From Closterium sp. NIES-65 (taxonomy: Eukaryota > Streptophyta > Zygnematophyceae > Desmidiales > Closteriaceae): a stretch of DNA of 64,000 nt. Below are positions 44,780 through 56,362 of the stretch, piece after piece; the first letter of the stretch is position 1, and each line of letters starts with the position of its first letter. Made by a program: the position numbers and the translations under genes. The notes under the pieces were generated by a model. That model was not told where the DNA came from. It did no database searches and saw only the letters and a program-made list of their open reading frames with translations. The stretch lies in assembly GCA_948144175.1 (NCBI GenBank), contig CANXME010002327.1, forward strand, positions 1,516,501-1,580,500, written 5' to 3'.

Positions 44780-45745
44780 CCTGCCAGCGGCAGCAGCAGC
44801 GGCAGCAGGGGAAGTGCAGCAGCCTCAGCAGCAGCAACTTCACCCTTGGCCGCCGCGGGTCCACCCACCGTCATCGATCATGACTGCTACCCCCCCTGCC
44901 CCTATCCCCCCTCCTCACTGGAGCAGTGTTACTCCTCGCCCCTCCCTTCTCAACACTCCGACCCTCCACTCCTCCCCCCCCCCCTTATCTCCACCTGCTC
45001 ACCTCCTCCCCCCCTCCCCATCTGCGGCGTTTCCAGCAGCTCCAGCATCAGCAGCAGCAGCACCTCCAGCAGTGGCAGCAACCACAATTTCTCCAGCCAC
45101 ACCCCCCACATCTCCTCCAGCCGCGGCAATCGCAGCAGCAGCAGTTCTTCCTACACCGACAGCAGCCGCAATCTCTCCAGCCTCACCCGCCACAGTTTCT
45201 CCATCCCCAGCAGCAGCAGCAGTCCTTCCAGCAGTGCAGCTGCCACAGTTCCTCCCGCCGCAGCAGCAGCAGCCACAGTTTCCCCAGCCGCAGCAGCAGT
45301 AGTGCTTCCAGCAGCAGCAGCTCCCACAGTTCCTTCCGCCGCAGCAGTAGCAGCAGTCCTTCCAGTAGCAACGGCAGCCACAGTTTCTTCAGCCGCAGCA
45401 GCAGCAGTGCTTCCAGCAGCAGCACCAGCCACAATTCTCTCCATCCGCAGCAGCAGCAGTCCTTCCAGCAGCAACGGCAGCCACAGTTTCTTCAGCCGCA
45501 GCAGCAGCAGTGCTTCCAGCAGCAGCACCAGCCACAATTCTCTCCATCCGCAGCAGCAGCAGTGCTTCCAGCAGCAGCAGCCACCACAATCTCTCCAGCC
45601 GCAGCAACCGCAGCAGCATCGGTGGTGCTTCCAGCAGCAGCAGCAGCCCAATCTCTCCAGCCGCAACCGCCACAGTCTCTCCCACCGCAGCAGCCGCCGC
45701 AGCAACAGTACTTACAGCAGCAGCACCCGCCGCTCTCTCCCTCTT
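44780..45745. repeat. CAG/CCACAG-rich compound repeat
   Basis: Dense CAGCAGCAG with TTCCAGCAGCAG and CCACAGTTTCTTCAGCC units. Depending on frame it reads poly-Gln, poly-Ser or poly-Ala, so the coding frame here is not decidable from the sequence alone. Confidence 0.85.
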
Positions 45746-45804
45746 CTATCCATGAAACAACTCTCCAGTACTCTGTGTTCCCTCCCTCTCCTTCCCCCCC
45801 CACC

Positions 45805-48800
45805 ATGGACTTTGTCCTTGACAGTGGGGCCACCGAAACCGCACTAAAAGACGCTGGCACCCTCACCCCCCTCCCACTTCCCACCCAGGTTCATGGTGCC
45901 GACTCCAGCTTTTCCATCCCCTGCACTCACCTCTCCACCCTTCCTTGCACCGCCTTCCCATCCGGTACAGTCACCGGTCTCCACATCCCTACCCTTCGCA
46001 ATAACCTCCTCTCCCACCGTGAACTCCAAGGCGTTGGCATTACCGCCATATACCCAGGCTTTGCTCCCTACTGCGATCTCTATCACACCGCCTGTGGTCG
46101 TTTCCTCCTGCGCATTCCCCTTTGCCCTCGCACTCGCCTTTACACGCTCCGCACACCCCGTCCCTCCTTTTGTCACGTCACCACTCGTGCTGGTACTTCC
46201 ACCGGTCCCCTTCTCCCTCCCCCTCCCCTTCCTCTTCCCCCTCACCCTCCCCCTCCCCTTCTCCCTCTCCCTCCGATATCCTCCTCCTCTACTCCATCCG
46301 CCTCCTCCTCCCCCCCCAACTTTTTCCCCACCCCATCCCCCTCCTCCTCTACTGCCCTCTCCCATCCTGCGGTGCTCCTACATCACAGACTCGGCCATCC
46401 CAACTTCGCCGCACTTCGCTCCACCGTCACCTCTCGCCTCCTTAACAGCCTTCCTCCCACCTTACCTCCCCTCCCCTCCTCCCCTGCTCCCCCATGCTCA
46501 TCATGCATTCATGGCAAGCTCAAACAGTCCCCCCATCACAGTCACCACACCTTCGCTCCCGCCCCCATTGACCTTGTTCACATGGATCTCTGGGGCCCTT
46601 ATCCCATCCGCTCTCGTCAGGGGCACAGGTACATGCTCGTGCTCGTCGACGACCACAGTCGGTACTCCACCTTCTTCTTTCTTCACACGAAAGACCAGGT
46701 GCCGGCTGTGGTCATCAACTGGGCTGAGCAGTGCCGCAACCACTTCAAACGTCCCATAGGCCGCCTTCACTCTGACAGTGGGGGTGAGTTCATCAATCAT
46801 ACTCTCTCCACTTATTGCAAAACATACGGCATTCAGCAGACCTCCACCCTTCCCCACTCCCCTCAGCAAAACGGCATCGCTGAGCGTCGCATCCGTGAGA
46901 TCACCAAGATTGCGCGCTGCCTCATTGCTCACGCCTCCACCCCTCCCTCCCTCTGGAGCTATGCTCTCATTCATGCCGCCCTCCTCAATCTCCGCTCCCA
47001 CCCTCAGCATCCCTCCTCCTCCCCCACAGAATTCTGGTCCAAGGCCAAGCCTGACGCCGCAGGCCTTCGTGTTTGGGGCTGCAAGGCGTTCGTCCTCATT
47101 CCACCGGCCGACCGCTCCCGCGCTGCTGGCAAGCTCGCTCCTCGCGCTCTGGAGTGTGTCTACCTTGGGCACAATCGTGATTCCCCTGGCTACCTATTCC
47201 TCCACCCTCCCACCAATCGCCTCATCCGCAGCATTGACGTCGTCTTCGACGAGTCCACTCCCTACTACTCCACCCCTCCTCCTGACCCCCTCCCTCCTCC
47301 CACTCGCCCCCTCGCTTGGACCGACACCGTCCTCCCGCCTCTTCTCCCTCCAGCGCCTCTCCTCCCACCTGTCGCCGCTCCACTCCCGTCTTCCTCCTCT
47401 GCCGACGTCTACAACCCTGCCGCACCCGCCTCCCCCGCTCACTCCACTGCACCCCCTCCCCCCTCTCCCTCCTCCTCTCATTCTCCTCCTTTCCAGCAGC
47501 CGGATCAGCAACAGCAGGGGCAGCAGCAGCAGCAGCAGCCGGATCAGCACCAGCAGGGGCAGCAGCAGCACCAGCAGCAGCCGCGGCAGCAGCAGCAGCA
47601 GCCGGAGCAACACCAGCAACGGCAGCAGGGGCAACAGCAGCAGCAGCAACGGCAGCCGGGGCAGCAGCAGCAGCAGCAGCAGCCGGGGCAGCCGCAACAG
47701 CAGCAACCGGGACAGAAGCAGCAGCAGCAGCACAGTCAGGAGCAGCAGACACAGCAGCAGCACGGTCCGCAGCAGCCACAACAACAGGGCAGCAGCTTCA
47801 GCAGCACCAGCAGCAGCAGCGGCGCCGTGCTACTTCCCGCTCCTCCCCCTTCCTCCTCCCTTACATCCATACCCGCTCGGTGGACAAAATCCTTGGGGCT
47901 CCTCCTCCTGCCTCCATTCAGCTCCTTGAGGACTCCCATGAGGAGTTCCTCAACATTCGGGAGCACACTTCGTTCCTTGCCTCCCTCTACCTTGACTTCC
48001 TGGGCTTTCCTGTCCTTGGCGCCACCATCACCCCCACCATCTTCACTCCCTCCACCTTCTAGGAAGCCATCACCTGCCCTGACACGGATAAATGGATAGC
48101 AGCGATCCTCCTGGAGTGTGAGGCATTCATTCGCAACAACTCCTTTGTCGATGTCCCCCTCCCAGCCGGCGCCAACCTCGTGGACGGGAAATGGGTCTTT
48201 TGGGTGAAGTAGCTGCCGGGCGAGGAACCGGTGTACAAGGCCCGCTACTGCGCCAAGGGGTTCACGCAGACTTGGGCTGAGGACTACGGGTTCACCTACG
48301 CCCCCACCGCCAAACCACCCACCCTTCGCGCCGCCCTCGACATTGGCGCACGTGACAACATGGAGATCGATTCCATGGACGTCTCTAATGCGTTCCTGCA
48401 GGGTGACTTGCACGAGCGCATTTTCCTCCGGCAACCCCCCGGGTTCCACGCAGCCTTCCCTGAGAACACTGTCTGGCAGCTGCGCCGCCCTGTCTACGGT
48501 TTGAAGCAGGCACCGCGTGAGTGGCATGCGAAGCTGGCTGCCACCTTAGGGTCTCTCGGCTTCTCTGCTTCCCACTCCGACGCCAGCCTCTTCATCCGCT
48601 CCTCCCCCCGCCGATTCTTCATTCTGGTGTATGTGGACGACATGATCCTGCTCTCTGACACCAGGGCCGACATGGAGCAGATGAAGCTGTCCCTGCAGCA
48701 GCGTCTCAAGTGCAAAGACCTTGGCGCCCTCACTCACTACTTGGGCATGGCCATCACGCGCAACCGCCCTGCTCGCACCATCACCCTCTCACAGTCCCAC

Positions 48801-49592
48801 TACATCGGCCAAGTCTTGGAGAAGTTCGACATGGCGCAGGCCAAGCCTGTCTCCACCCCCCTCCCTTTCGGCCACCAACTTGCACCACCCTCCTCCCCCA
48901 CCTCCTCCCCCCACCCCTATGCCAAGCTCGTTGGGTCCCTGATGTACGCGATGATGTGCACCCGCCCCGACCTCGCCTACCCCATCAGCGTGCTCGCCCG
49001 CTTCGTCGGCACCGGTCGTCATACTGAGGAGCACTGGAAGGCTGCCAAGCGGGTCCTCCGCTACCTTCGCGGGACCAAGGACCTTGCTCTCACCCTTGGT
49101 GGCCCTTCCCCTCCTCTTCTCTCGGGCTTCAGTGACTCCTCTTGGGCTGACACGCAGCCGGACCGCCGCTCCTCCCAGGGCTACAGCTTCACCCTTGGCA
49201 GCGGCCTCATCAGCTGGCGCTCCACCCGCTCCTCCGCCATCTCTCTCTCCACCTGCGAGGCCGAGCTCTACGCTGGCACCATGGCCGCCCAGGAGTCCTG
49301 CTGGCTTTGTTTCCTTCTTGCAGAGCTTGGCGCCCCCCAAACGTGCCCCACCCTCTGGTGCGACAATGCCAGCACCATCCATCTCACTCAGGACCCCGTC
49401 TATCACGCCCGCTCCAAACACATCAAGCTCCGCTACTTTTTCATTCGCGAGCTCGTCCAGAAGGGCCTTATTGCCGTTCGCAAGATTGCGACCGAGGCCA
49501 ACTTGGCCGACATCTTCACTAAGGCCCTCCTTCGCCCTGCGCACTCTGCTTTCCTCCGCCTCATTGGCCTCGCTCGCCCGGGCGCCCCTTGA
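45805..49592 (+). pseudogene. Copia pol without a recognisable gag; one frameshift, two TAG codons
   Basis: Frame 1 encodes protease FVLDSGATETAL, GAG-pre-integrase HHRLGHPNFAAL...CSSC, and integrase with HMDLWGPYP, LHSDSGGEF and QQNGIAERR (D, D, E). A long Gln-rich linker (about 47495-47810, CAG repeats) follows, within which the frame changes by one base. RT then reads in the next frame: DKILGAPPPAS, TAG at 48060, WVFWVK, TAG at 48210, YKARYCAKGF, YVDDMILLS; RNase H has FSDSSWADTQ, TCEAELYAG, DNASTIHL and ends with TGA at 49590. No CCHC knuckle is seen upstream, so particles would need Gag from elsewhere. Confidence 0.92.
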
Positions 49593-49635
49593 TTCAGGGG
49601 TTGTTCTCTTCCTGTGTTAGCATGCTAAGGGGTTG

Positions 49636-49984
49636 TGTTAAAATATATGTTGTGTAGCATGCCAACACATGTGACTGTACACCAATTGTGGTGTACAGTT
49701 GGGTTGGGACTACACCCAACTTTGGGTGTAGTCTTGCACTTTGGGGTGCCAATCCACCCAATTGTGGTGGAGCCCCCAAATGCAACCCACTTGGCTTATG
49801 GGTGCCTCACTTCCCACAAGTGAGGTCATCTCAAGCCAAGTGGGCCTAGGGTTGCCTCACTTCTACAAGTGAGGTCAACCCAACCTATGGTCACCTTCAC
49901 CCTTCTCTTCCAAGCCTCTCTTCCAACTATGTATGCTAGGTTTCTCTTCTAATCAAGTTACTTGTTCAATTTGCTACTTTAACA
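49636..49984 (+). repeat. 3' LTR of Copia 42896
   Basis: Preceded by a weak purine tract AAGGGGTTG; followed by CTGCA and the resumed minisatellite. Confidence 0.95.
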
Positions 49985-51057
49985 CTGCATGGCTGGGTGC
50001 TGCATGGCTGGGTGCAGCATGGCTGGGTGCTGCATGGCTGGATGCAGCATGGCTGGGTGCTGGATGGCTGGGTGCTGCATGGCTGGGTGCAGCATGGCTG
50101 GGTGCTGCATGGCTGGGTGCAGCATGGCTGGGTGCTGCATGGCTGGGTGCTGCATGGCTGGGTGCAGCATGGCTGGGTGCAGCATGGCTGGGTGCTGCAT
50201 GGCTGGGTGCTGGATGGCTGGGTGCTGCATGGCTGGGTGCAGCATGGCTGGGTGCTGCATGGCTGGGTGCAGCATGGCTGGGTGCAGCATGGCTGGATGC
50301 AGCATGGCTGGGTGCTGGATGGCTGGGTGCTGCATGGCTGGGTGCAGCATGGCTGGGTGCTGCATGGCTGGGTGCAGCATGGCTGGGTGCTGCATGGCTG
50401 GGTGCTGCATGGCTGGGTGCAGCATGGCTGGGTGCAGCATGGCTGGGTGCTGCATGGCTGGGTGCTGCATGGCTGGGTGCTGCATGGCTGGGTGCTGCAT
50501 GGCTGGGTGCTGCATGGCTGGGTGCTGCATGGCTGGGTGCAGCATGGCTGGGTGCAGCATGGCTGGGTGCTGCATGGCTGGGTGCAGCATGGCTGGGTGC
50601 TGCATGGCTGGGTGCTGCATGGCTGGGTGCAGCATGGCTGGGTGCAGCATGGCTGGGTGCAGCATGGCTGGGTGCTGCATGGCTGGGTGCTGCATGGCTG
50701 GGTGCAGCATGGCTGGGTGCTGCATGGCTGGGTGCAGCATGGCTGGGTGCAGCATGGCTGGGTGCTGCATGGCTGGGTGCAGCATGGCTGGGTGCTGCAT
50801 GGCTGGGTGCTGCATGGCTGGGTGCAGCATGGCTGGGTGCTGCATGGCTGGGTGCAGCATGGCTGGGTGCTGCATGGCTGGGTGCTGCATGGCTGGGTGC
50901 TGCATGGCTGGGTGCAGCATGGCTGGGTGCTGCATGGCTGGGTGCAGCATGGCTGGGTGCTGCATGGCTGGGTGCTGCATGGCTGGGTGCAGCATGGCTG
51001 GGTGCAGCATGGCTGGGTGCTGCATGGCTGGGTGCTGCATGGCTGGGTGCTGCATGG
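49985..51057. repeat. 15-bp minisatellite, right part (about 71 copies)
   Basis: Same unit as 42701-42895. Mostly TGCTGCATGGCTGGG and TGCAGCATGGCTGGG variants with rare CTGGATGG and GGCTGGATGC changes that recur in blocks (near 50041-50070 and 50296-50330), indicating duplications of longer segments. Confidence 0.97.
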
Positions 51058-52165
51058 CGGAAAGAAGCCTCCTTAGCTTCTCATACCTTCTCACGCCCCT
51101 CCCCGTCATTCTGATTTTCGTCGTCATGCATAGACTCGTCTTTTGCGATTCTCCCTTGTGGTACTGTGCCCACGTGCCATGCATGCGCTCATATTCATTT
51201 ATGAAAGCCCTTTCTCCGGCCCCCTTCTCCCCCTACTCCCTTCACCTCGCCACCCCCACCCTTCTCTGTTTCACTCCATCCGTGTAAAGATTCATTCCCT
51301 TGCCTACTCCTACACTTCTTCTCGTTTCCTCTAACCCTTCCAAGTTCCACCCCTCCTTTCCGTGCACCTTCCTCACCACCCTTCCCTCCATTCTGCGCCT
51401 CTCACTCACCTGTCAATCCTTGGTTGGTGGCTTCATTCCATTCCTTCAGGACCTTTTGTTTGGGATGTGGCAGTGGAGTGCTGAGATATGTTGACATTTG
51501 ATTGTGTTGTTGGTGTGGGGATCGGCATGGACGAAGGGGGAGAGGGACGTGGGAGAGGGGCAGGGGACAGGAGCATGGGAGAGGACTTGATGGGGGAATG
51601 GGACGAGAGAGATTAGGGAGGTAGAGAACGATGAGTGAGGAGCAGAGAGGGGGTTGGGTGGGTGGGGATGGGGGGGAAGAAGAGGGGGGGGGGAGGGGTG
51701 GAGGGGGGGTGGAAGTGAAAGAAGATGTGGGAGCTGAGAGAAAGGAGCGGGGTTATGGTTTTCTGATTGGTGGAAGTAGATGGGGGTCTGAGAAGTAGGA
51801 AGGCGTGGGGAGTTAGTCGTTACTGCTGAGGCAGATGCGCTGCTGCTGGTTGGCCGTTACTGGCCATTCACGAGGGGGGGGTGGGGGAGAACAAAAACAA
51901 AGGGGAGGGGAGGCAGGAAAGGGGAAGGGCCAGGGACAGGAGATGGGAGTGTGGCAAGACAGACAGTGAATAATGGGCTGTGATGTATTTACCTTCAGTG
52001 TCACCACATGCACTTTTCCATCCTCATCGCCTCTCATCCTCCCATGTCTCCATGCCTCGCCCCCTGTACCACCACCCACCACCAGCTCAACGCTGCGCCT
52101 TCCACATGCTGCCATGTGGCACGAGACTAGTGGATGCGCAAGGAGCGGACGGGGAAATGTGGAAG
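51058..52165. other. no gene recognised
   Basis: Pyrimidine-rich (51200-51400) then G-rich (51530-51960) single-strand-biased sequence. Confidence 0.5.
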
Positions 52166-52835
52166 AGGCGGTGCAGGTGGGCAACAAGGTGGAGGCGGTG
52201 CAGGTGGGCAACAAGGTGGAGGCGGCGCAGGTGGGCAACAAGGTGGGGGCGGTGCAGGTGGGCAACAAGGTGGAGGCGGTGCAGGTGGGCAACAAGGTGG
52301 AGGCGGTGCAGGTGGGCAACAAGGTGGAGGCGGTGCAGGTGGGCAACAAGGTGGAGGCGGTGCAGGTGGGCAACAAGGTGGGGGCGGTGCAGGTGGGCAA
52401 CAAGGTGGGGGCGGTGCAGGTGGGCAACAAGGTGGAGGCGGTGCAGGTGGACAACAAGGTGGGGGCGGTGCAGGTGGGCAACAAGGTGGAGGCGGTGCAG
52501 GTGGACAACAAGGTGAGGGCGGTGCAGGTGGGCAACAAGGTGGAGGCGGTGCAGGTGGGCAACAAGGTGGGGGCGGTGCAGGTGGGCAACAAGGTGGGGG
52601 CGGTGCAGGTGGGCAAAAAGGTGGGGGCGGTGCAGGTGGGCAACAAGGTGGGGGCGGTGCAGGTGGGCAACAAGGTGGGGGCGGTGCAGGTGGGCAACAA
52701 GGTGGAGGCGGTGCAGGTGGGCAACAAGGTGTGGGCGGTGCAGGTGGGCAACAAGGTGGAGGCGGTGCAGGTGGGCAACAAGGTGGGGGCGGTGCAGGTG
52801 GGCAACAAGGTGGGGGCGGTGCAGGTGGGCGAGCC
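52166..52835. repeat. 27-bp minisatellite, about 25 copies
   Basis: Unit GGCGGTGCAGGTGGGCAACAAGGTGGR. With a 27-bp period every frame on both strands stays open; the nonapeptide-repeat ORFs are artefacts. Confidence 0.95.
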
Positions 52836-53008
52836 AAGGTGCAGATGAGAGCAGGGCTAGTGGGGAGAGGCTGGCCAAGGTGCAGATGAGAGCAGGGCTA
52901 GCAGGGAGAGGCTGTCCAAGCTGCAGATGAGAGCAGGGCTAGTGGGGAGAGGCTGGCCAAGCTGCAGATGAGAGCAGGTCTAGTGGGAGAGGCTGGCCAA
53001 GCTGCACC
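52836..53008. repeat. 41-43-bp repeat, about four copies
   Basis: CAGATGAGAGCAGGGCTAG with GGGGAGAGGCTGGCCAAG, directly after the 27-bp array. Confidence 0.9.
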
Positions 53009-55580
53009 CAGGAGGGCGTGCGGCTTGGCCTGTTTGGGAGGAGTAGGGGGGCCTGGGGTTACTTGGGAAGGGGGGATGGTGTGGGGGTAAGGGAGCAGAA
53101 GGGGAGGAAAGAGGAGGCAACTAGGGAGAGGTTGGTCAAGCTGCACCATGGAGGACGAGGGAGCAGCTTGGCCTGCCTTGGTTTGGGACTGGGGGCGCTT
53201 GGTGGGGCATGGGACGTGGGGGATGGTTGAGCCTGGGAGGGCAGGGGGGCGGAGGGGAGGGAGAGGAGGGCAGGGACTGGGGAAGAGGTTTCTTGCCGAG
53301 GGAGAGGAAGAGAGGCTGATTTGTAGGTGGGGTCACCTTGGGGGTGGAGGTAGGAAGTGGCTTGGGACGGGGTGGGAAGAGGGGATCGTTTGCGTGAGCA
53401 GTGATAGTCAGAGTGAGACGCAAGGAGGAGATGCTGGGAGAGTTGGTCGAGGCAGACGGTCATGCAGATTGCGCTGCACTGACTGCAGAATGTTGGTTAG
53501 TACAAGTGGTGAATGGGGGAGAAGACAAGAAGAGAGAGCAGAGGAGGGGGGAATGTGCAGAGCTGCAGTATGCTAATGGTTGTGAGCTGAATGTTTATGC
53601 TTGTGCACCATGCTGATAGTTTTGCAGTGTTCTTGCATTGACTCTCTCCTCTCCTCCTCTCTCCTTTCCCCCACCCATCCTGCAGTTGCCAGAGGCGACA
53701 CATTCCCTCTGGAGTGCATGTATGCACGAAAGCCAGGCCACCTAGCAGAGGGCAATTTGAGGCGGTTTACAAGGAGGGATGGCCTCCCACGTTTCACCCT
53801 CTTGTTTCTCGGGATTTTCTCTCAATTTATTTGTCTGACTTGGCTCTGTTTAATGATCATGATCGTCCACTTTCGTCCTCCCAGTTTTCCAAAGTCGAGC
53901 CTTATCCATCTTTTCTCCCCATTCCCCGTTGATGTCTCCCCCTCGTGGCCTCCCTTCCCCCTGCTTTTTAAAAGCAGTTATGAGCAGTGCTTGGGAAGGT
54001 CGAGCACATTCCCCAGCATGAGCCCCCTTCGTCGCTCCCTGCATCAGCAACATGTTTTCCGTCCTCCCCCTCTTTGCCCCTCCCCACCTCTTCCCCCCCC
54101 TCTCTCCTCCCCTCTTCCCCCACCTCTCCCCAACTCTCTCCCCTTTGCTGTCCTCACTCGCCCATTGGCAGTGTCTCAACTGGACAGTTTCTCGTGCGAG
54201 TCCTAAAATATGGTGCAAGTGAGTTGGACTGTATCTGAGACAATTTCTTTTTCCCATGTCCCCCACGCTCTTCACCATGTCGGCAAAATCATGTGCCCCT
54301 TGTGTCTGTATGTCTATCCCGCTTTCCCCCCGCCTCTCATTTTGCCTTCCCTCTGCCTCTCCCGCTCCCCCCCCCCCCCCCCCCCCCCCTCTCCTGCTGG
54401 ACCCCATGCACCTCTGTCAGTGACACTGATTCCTCCATCCCCTCTTCCTTTCCCTTCATCCCCACCTCCTCTACCACCCTGTCAACAGGAGCGTTGTTTG
54501 GCCCCGTCCTCGCTTGGGTGGAGCCGACCTCGTGGCCGGATGTGCGGGGGTTGCAGCCGACCTGCAGCAGTGGGCACGAGGGCCACTGCAAGGGCGTCGA
54601 GCTGGAGGGCGCCTGGCTGAAGGGCGCCGAGCAGGATGACGCCGTCTTGGACGCCTGGACGGCGTCCTGGGAAGCTGGACGCCGACGTAGGCGTCTGCAC
54701 GGCGTCCTAGGAGCCTGGGACGCCTCCCTGGGCGTCTGCACGGCGTCCTGAGGGCCGGGACGCCGACCTAGGCGTCCTGGGGGCCCGAACGCCGACCTGG
54801 GCATCTGGTCGGCGTCCTTGGAGGCTGGATGCCGCTCTGGAGGTCTGCACGGCGTCCTGGGTGTCTGGACGCCGACCTGGGGGGTTCGGACGGCGTCCTG
54901 GGCGTCTGGACGCCGGGCATTGGTGGCTACGGACTGTGCTGGTCGATCAGGCGTGGTTGCCCGGTCGACCGGGATACACAGGCGACGTGCGCGAGTGTCG
55001 CCGAGGTGGAGTTTGCGAGGCTGACCTCGAGGGTGGTATCACGAGGTCGACGTGGCTGGTGTCGCTGGAGTTTGCTAGGCGTCTGTGCTATGCGCGTGAC
55101 AAGGAAGTGCGCACCAACCAGCTGCACGCACCTGCGAAGCAGGTGCACCGTTGTTCTGTGGGTGCAACGCTGTGCAGCGGACTTGCTGCAGCGTTGGCAC
55201 ACCGTGGACTTGGAACGTTGGCGAACCGCTACTCTGCAACGCTGGAGCGGTGCGAGCTCTGCTGCGCTGGAGCGCGGTCGACCGTTTTGCGCTGGAGGTC
55301 GACCAACAGCCTAGCTAGCTCTGATGTAGTCTGTGTTGCCAATGTTCTTGCTACCATTGTTGTCAATCTTTGCTAGTGAAACTCTTGCAAAATCTCCCCG
55401 TGAATGTGCAAGCAGAGGACACACAAGCAAACGACTAAGGAACGCAGAGATCACACGAGCACCCGTGCCTAGCCCGTAGTCTAGCTCCCGTTGCTGCAGT
55501 TATCTCTGCACACCCCACCCAACTCCTCCCCCTCTCCCCCTAGATGAACCTCTTAGACGTGTAAGGGGCCCTCATGGCTC
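53009..55580. other. unassigned region with strand-biased and inverted motifs
   Basis: G-rich then pyrimidine-rich tracts (poly-C near 54369-54389). From about 54650 to 54925, GGCGTC and GACGCC words alternate repeatedly at short spacing. Short stretches after pyrimidine tracts and AG (near 53690, 54490) could be small exons, but no protein family could be recognised. Confidence 0.4.
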
Positions 55581-55589
55581 ATGCACAAC

Positions 55590-56353
55590 TATGTTGGAAA
55601 ATACGCTCTGGGTAGGCTGGCGTACCACGTATATACGATTGCGTATGTGCTTGGTACGCTAATACGCTTCGAATTCGTGAAAAAACGCCCGGGCAACCCG
55701 GCGAAAAAAAAAAATGAAATTGAAAAAAATTTGCGACATTTATTAGGGCTTCGCGACTGGTTACCGCGACCAAGCACATCGCCCAACCCACGTCTGAGAT
55801 TCAAATTTCGGAATCCACACCTCCCACCACCCCAACCACACATCACCCCACCAAACCTCTCATATCCAACCACCCCTCTCAAATGTCCAGCACGTCATCT
55901 GAGCATTTACTCGTTGATGCCTTCCTATCCTTCATTCGACTCTCTCCTCCTCTGTTTTATTCCCGAGCTCAGATCTCCCGTTTTCCTCAAGCAGTTTACC
56001 GTTCCTTAGCGCGCCATGGCATCGAACTCCACCCCTCCTAGCGCGACGAGCAATGTAGCATCTGCTCACGCGTCTAGTAGTGCGATCAACACGCAGCCTG
56101 TTGAGGCTGGCCTTTCGATATTTCTGGATATTTCTGAAATAAAAAATTGACATGTGTTGTTGTCGGCCTGAACCCCCCCCCCCCCCCCCCCCCCTGAAAA
56201 AGGTTTTTTTATACCTGCCCGGGAAAAAAAGTTTTATCTGCCCACCAGCGTATTTTTGCGTATCAGCAGTACACCAGCCTTGGCGTACCGCGTATATACC
56301 AAGTGCATAATACGCTAACGTATTATACTCGGTACTCGTATTTTCCAACGTAG
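55590..56353. mobile_element. deleted DNA transposon (hAT- or Mutator-like), ~764 bp
   Basis: TATGTTGGAAAATACG at the left end is inverted at the right as CGTATTTTCCAACGTA, and ATGCACAAC flanks both sides (55581-55589, 56354-56362). GCGTA/TACGC words cluster near both ends, like subterminal transposase sites. Inside, an ATG at 56016 opens a Ser/Thr/Ala-rich ~44-codon frame, possibly the start of a lost transposase. A poly-C run lies near 56176. An 8-9 bp duplication fits hAT or Mutator; the family is undecided. Confidence 0.7.
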
Positions 56354-56362
56354 ATGCACAAC

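Larger units (their letters stand above)
42896..49984 (+). mobile_element. Copia element inserted in the minisatellite, 7089 bp, TSD CTGCA
   Basis: LTRs 42896-43244 and 49636-49984 are both 349 bp and differ at only two positions seen by eye (TATAG/TACAG near 42956; TACGT/TATGT near 43189), so this is the youngest insertion here. CTGCA flanks both ends. Primer site TGGTATAGAGCTA follows the 5' LTR. The gag region is replaced by GC- and CAG-rich repeats; protease to RNase H remain. Confidence 0.97.

Noticed and set aside
49933-51287. Long Cys/Met/Ala- or Trp-rich repeat proteins
   Set aside because: Products of the 15-bp minisatellite, open in several frames and on both strands.
51813-52889. 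Pro/Cys/Leu- and Gly-rich repeat ORFs
   Set aside because: All frames of the 27-bp minisatellite are open; no single frame is favoured.
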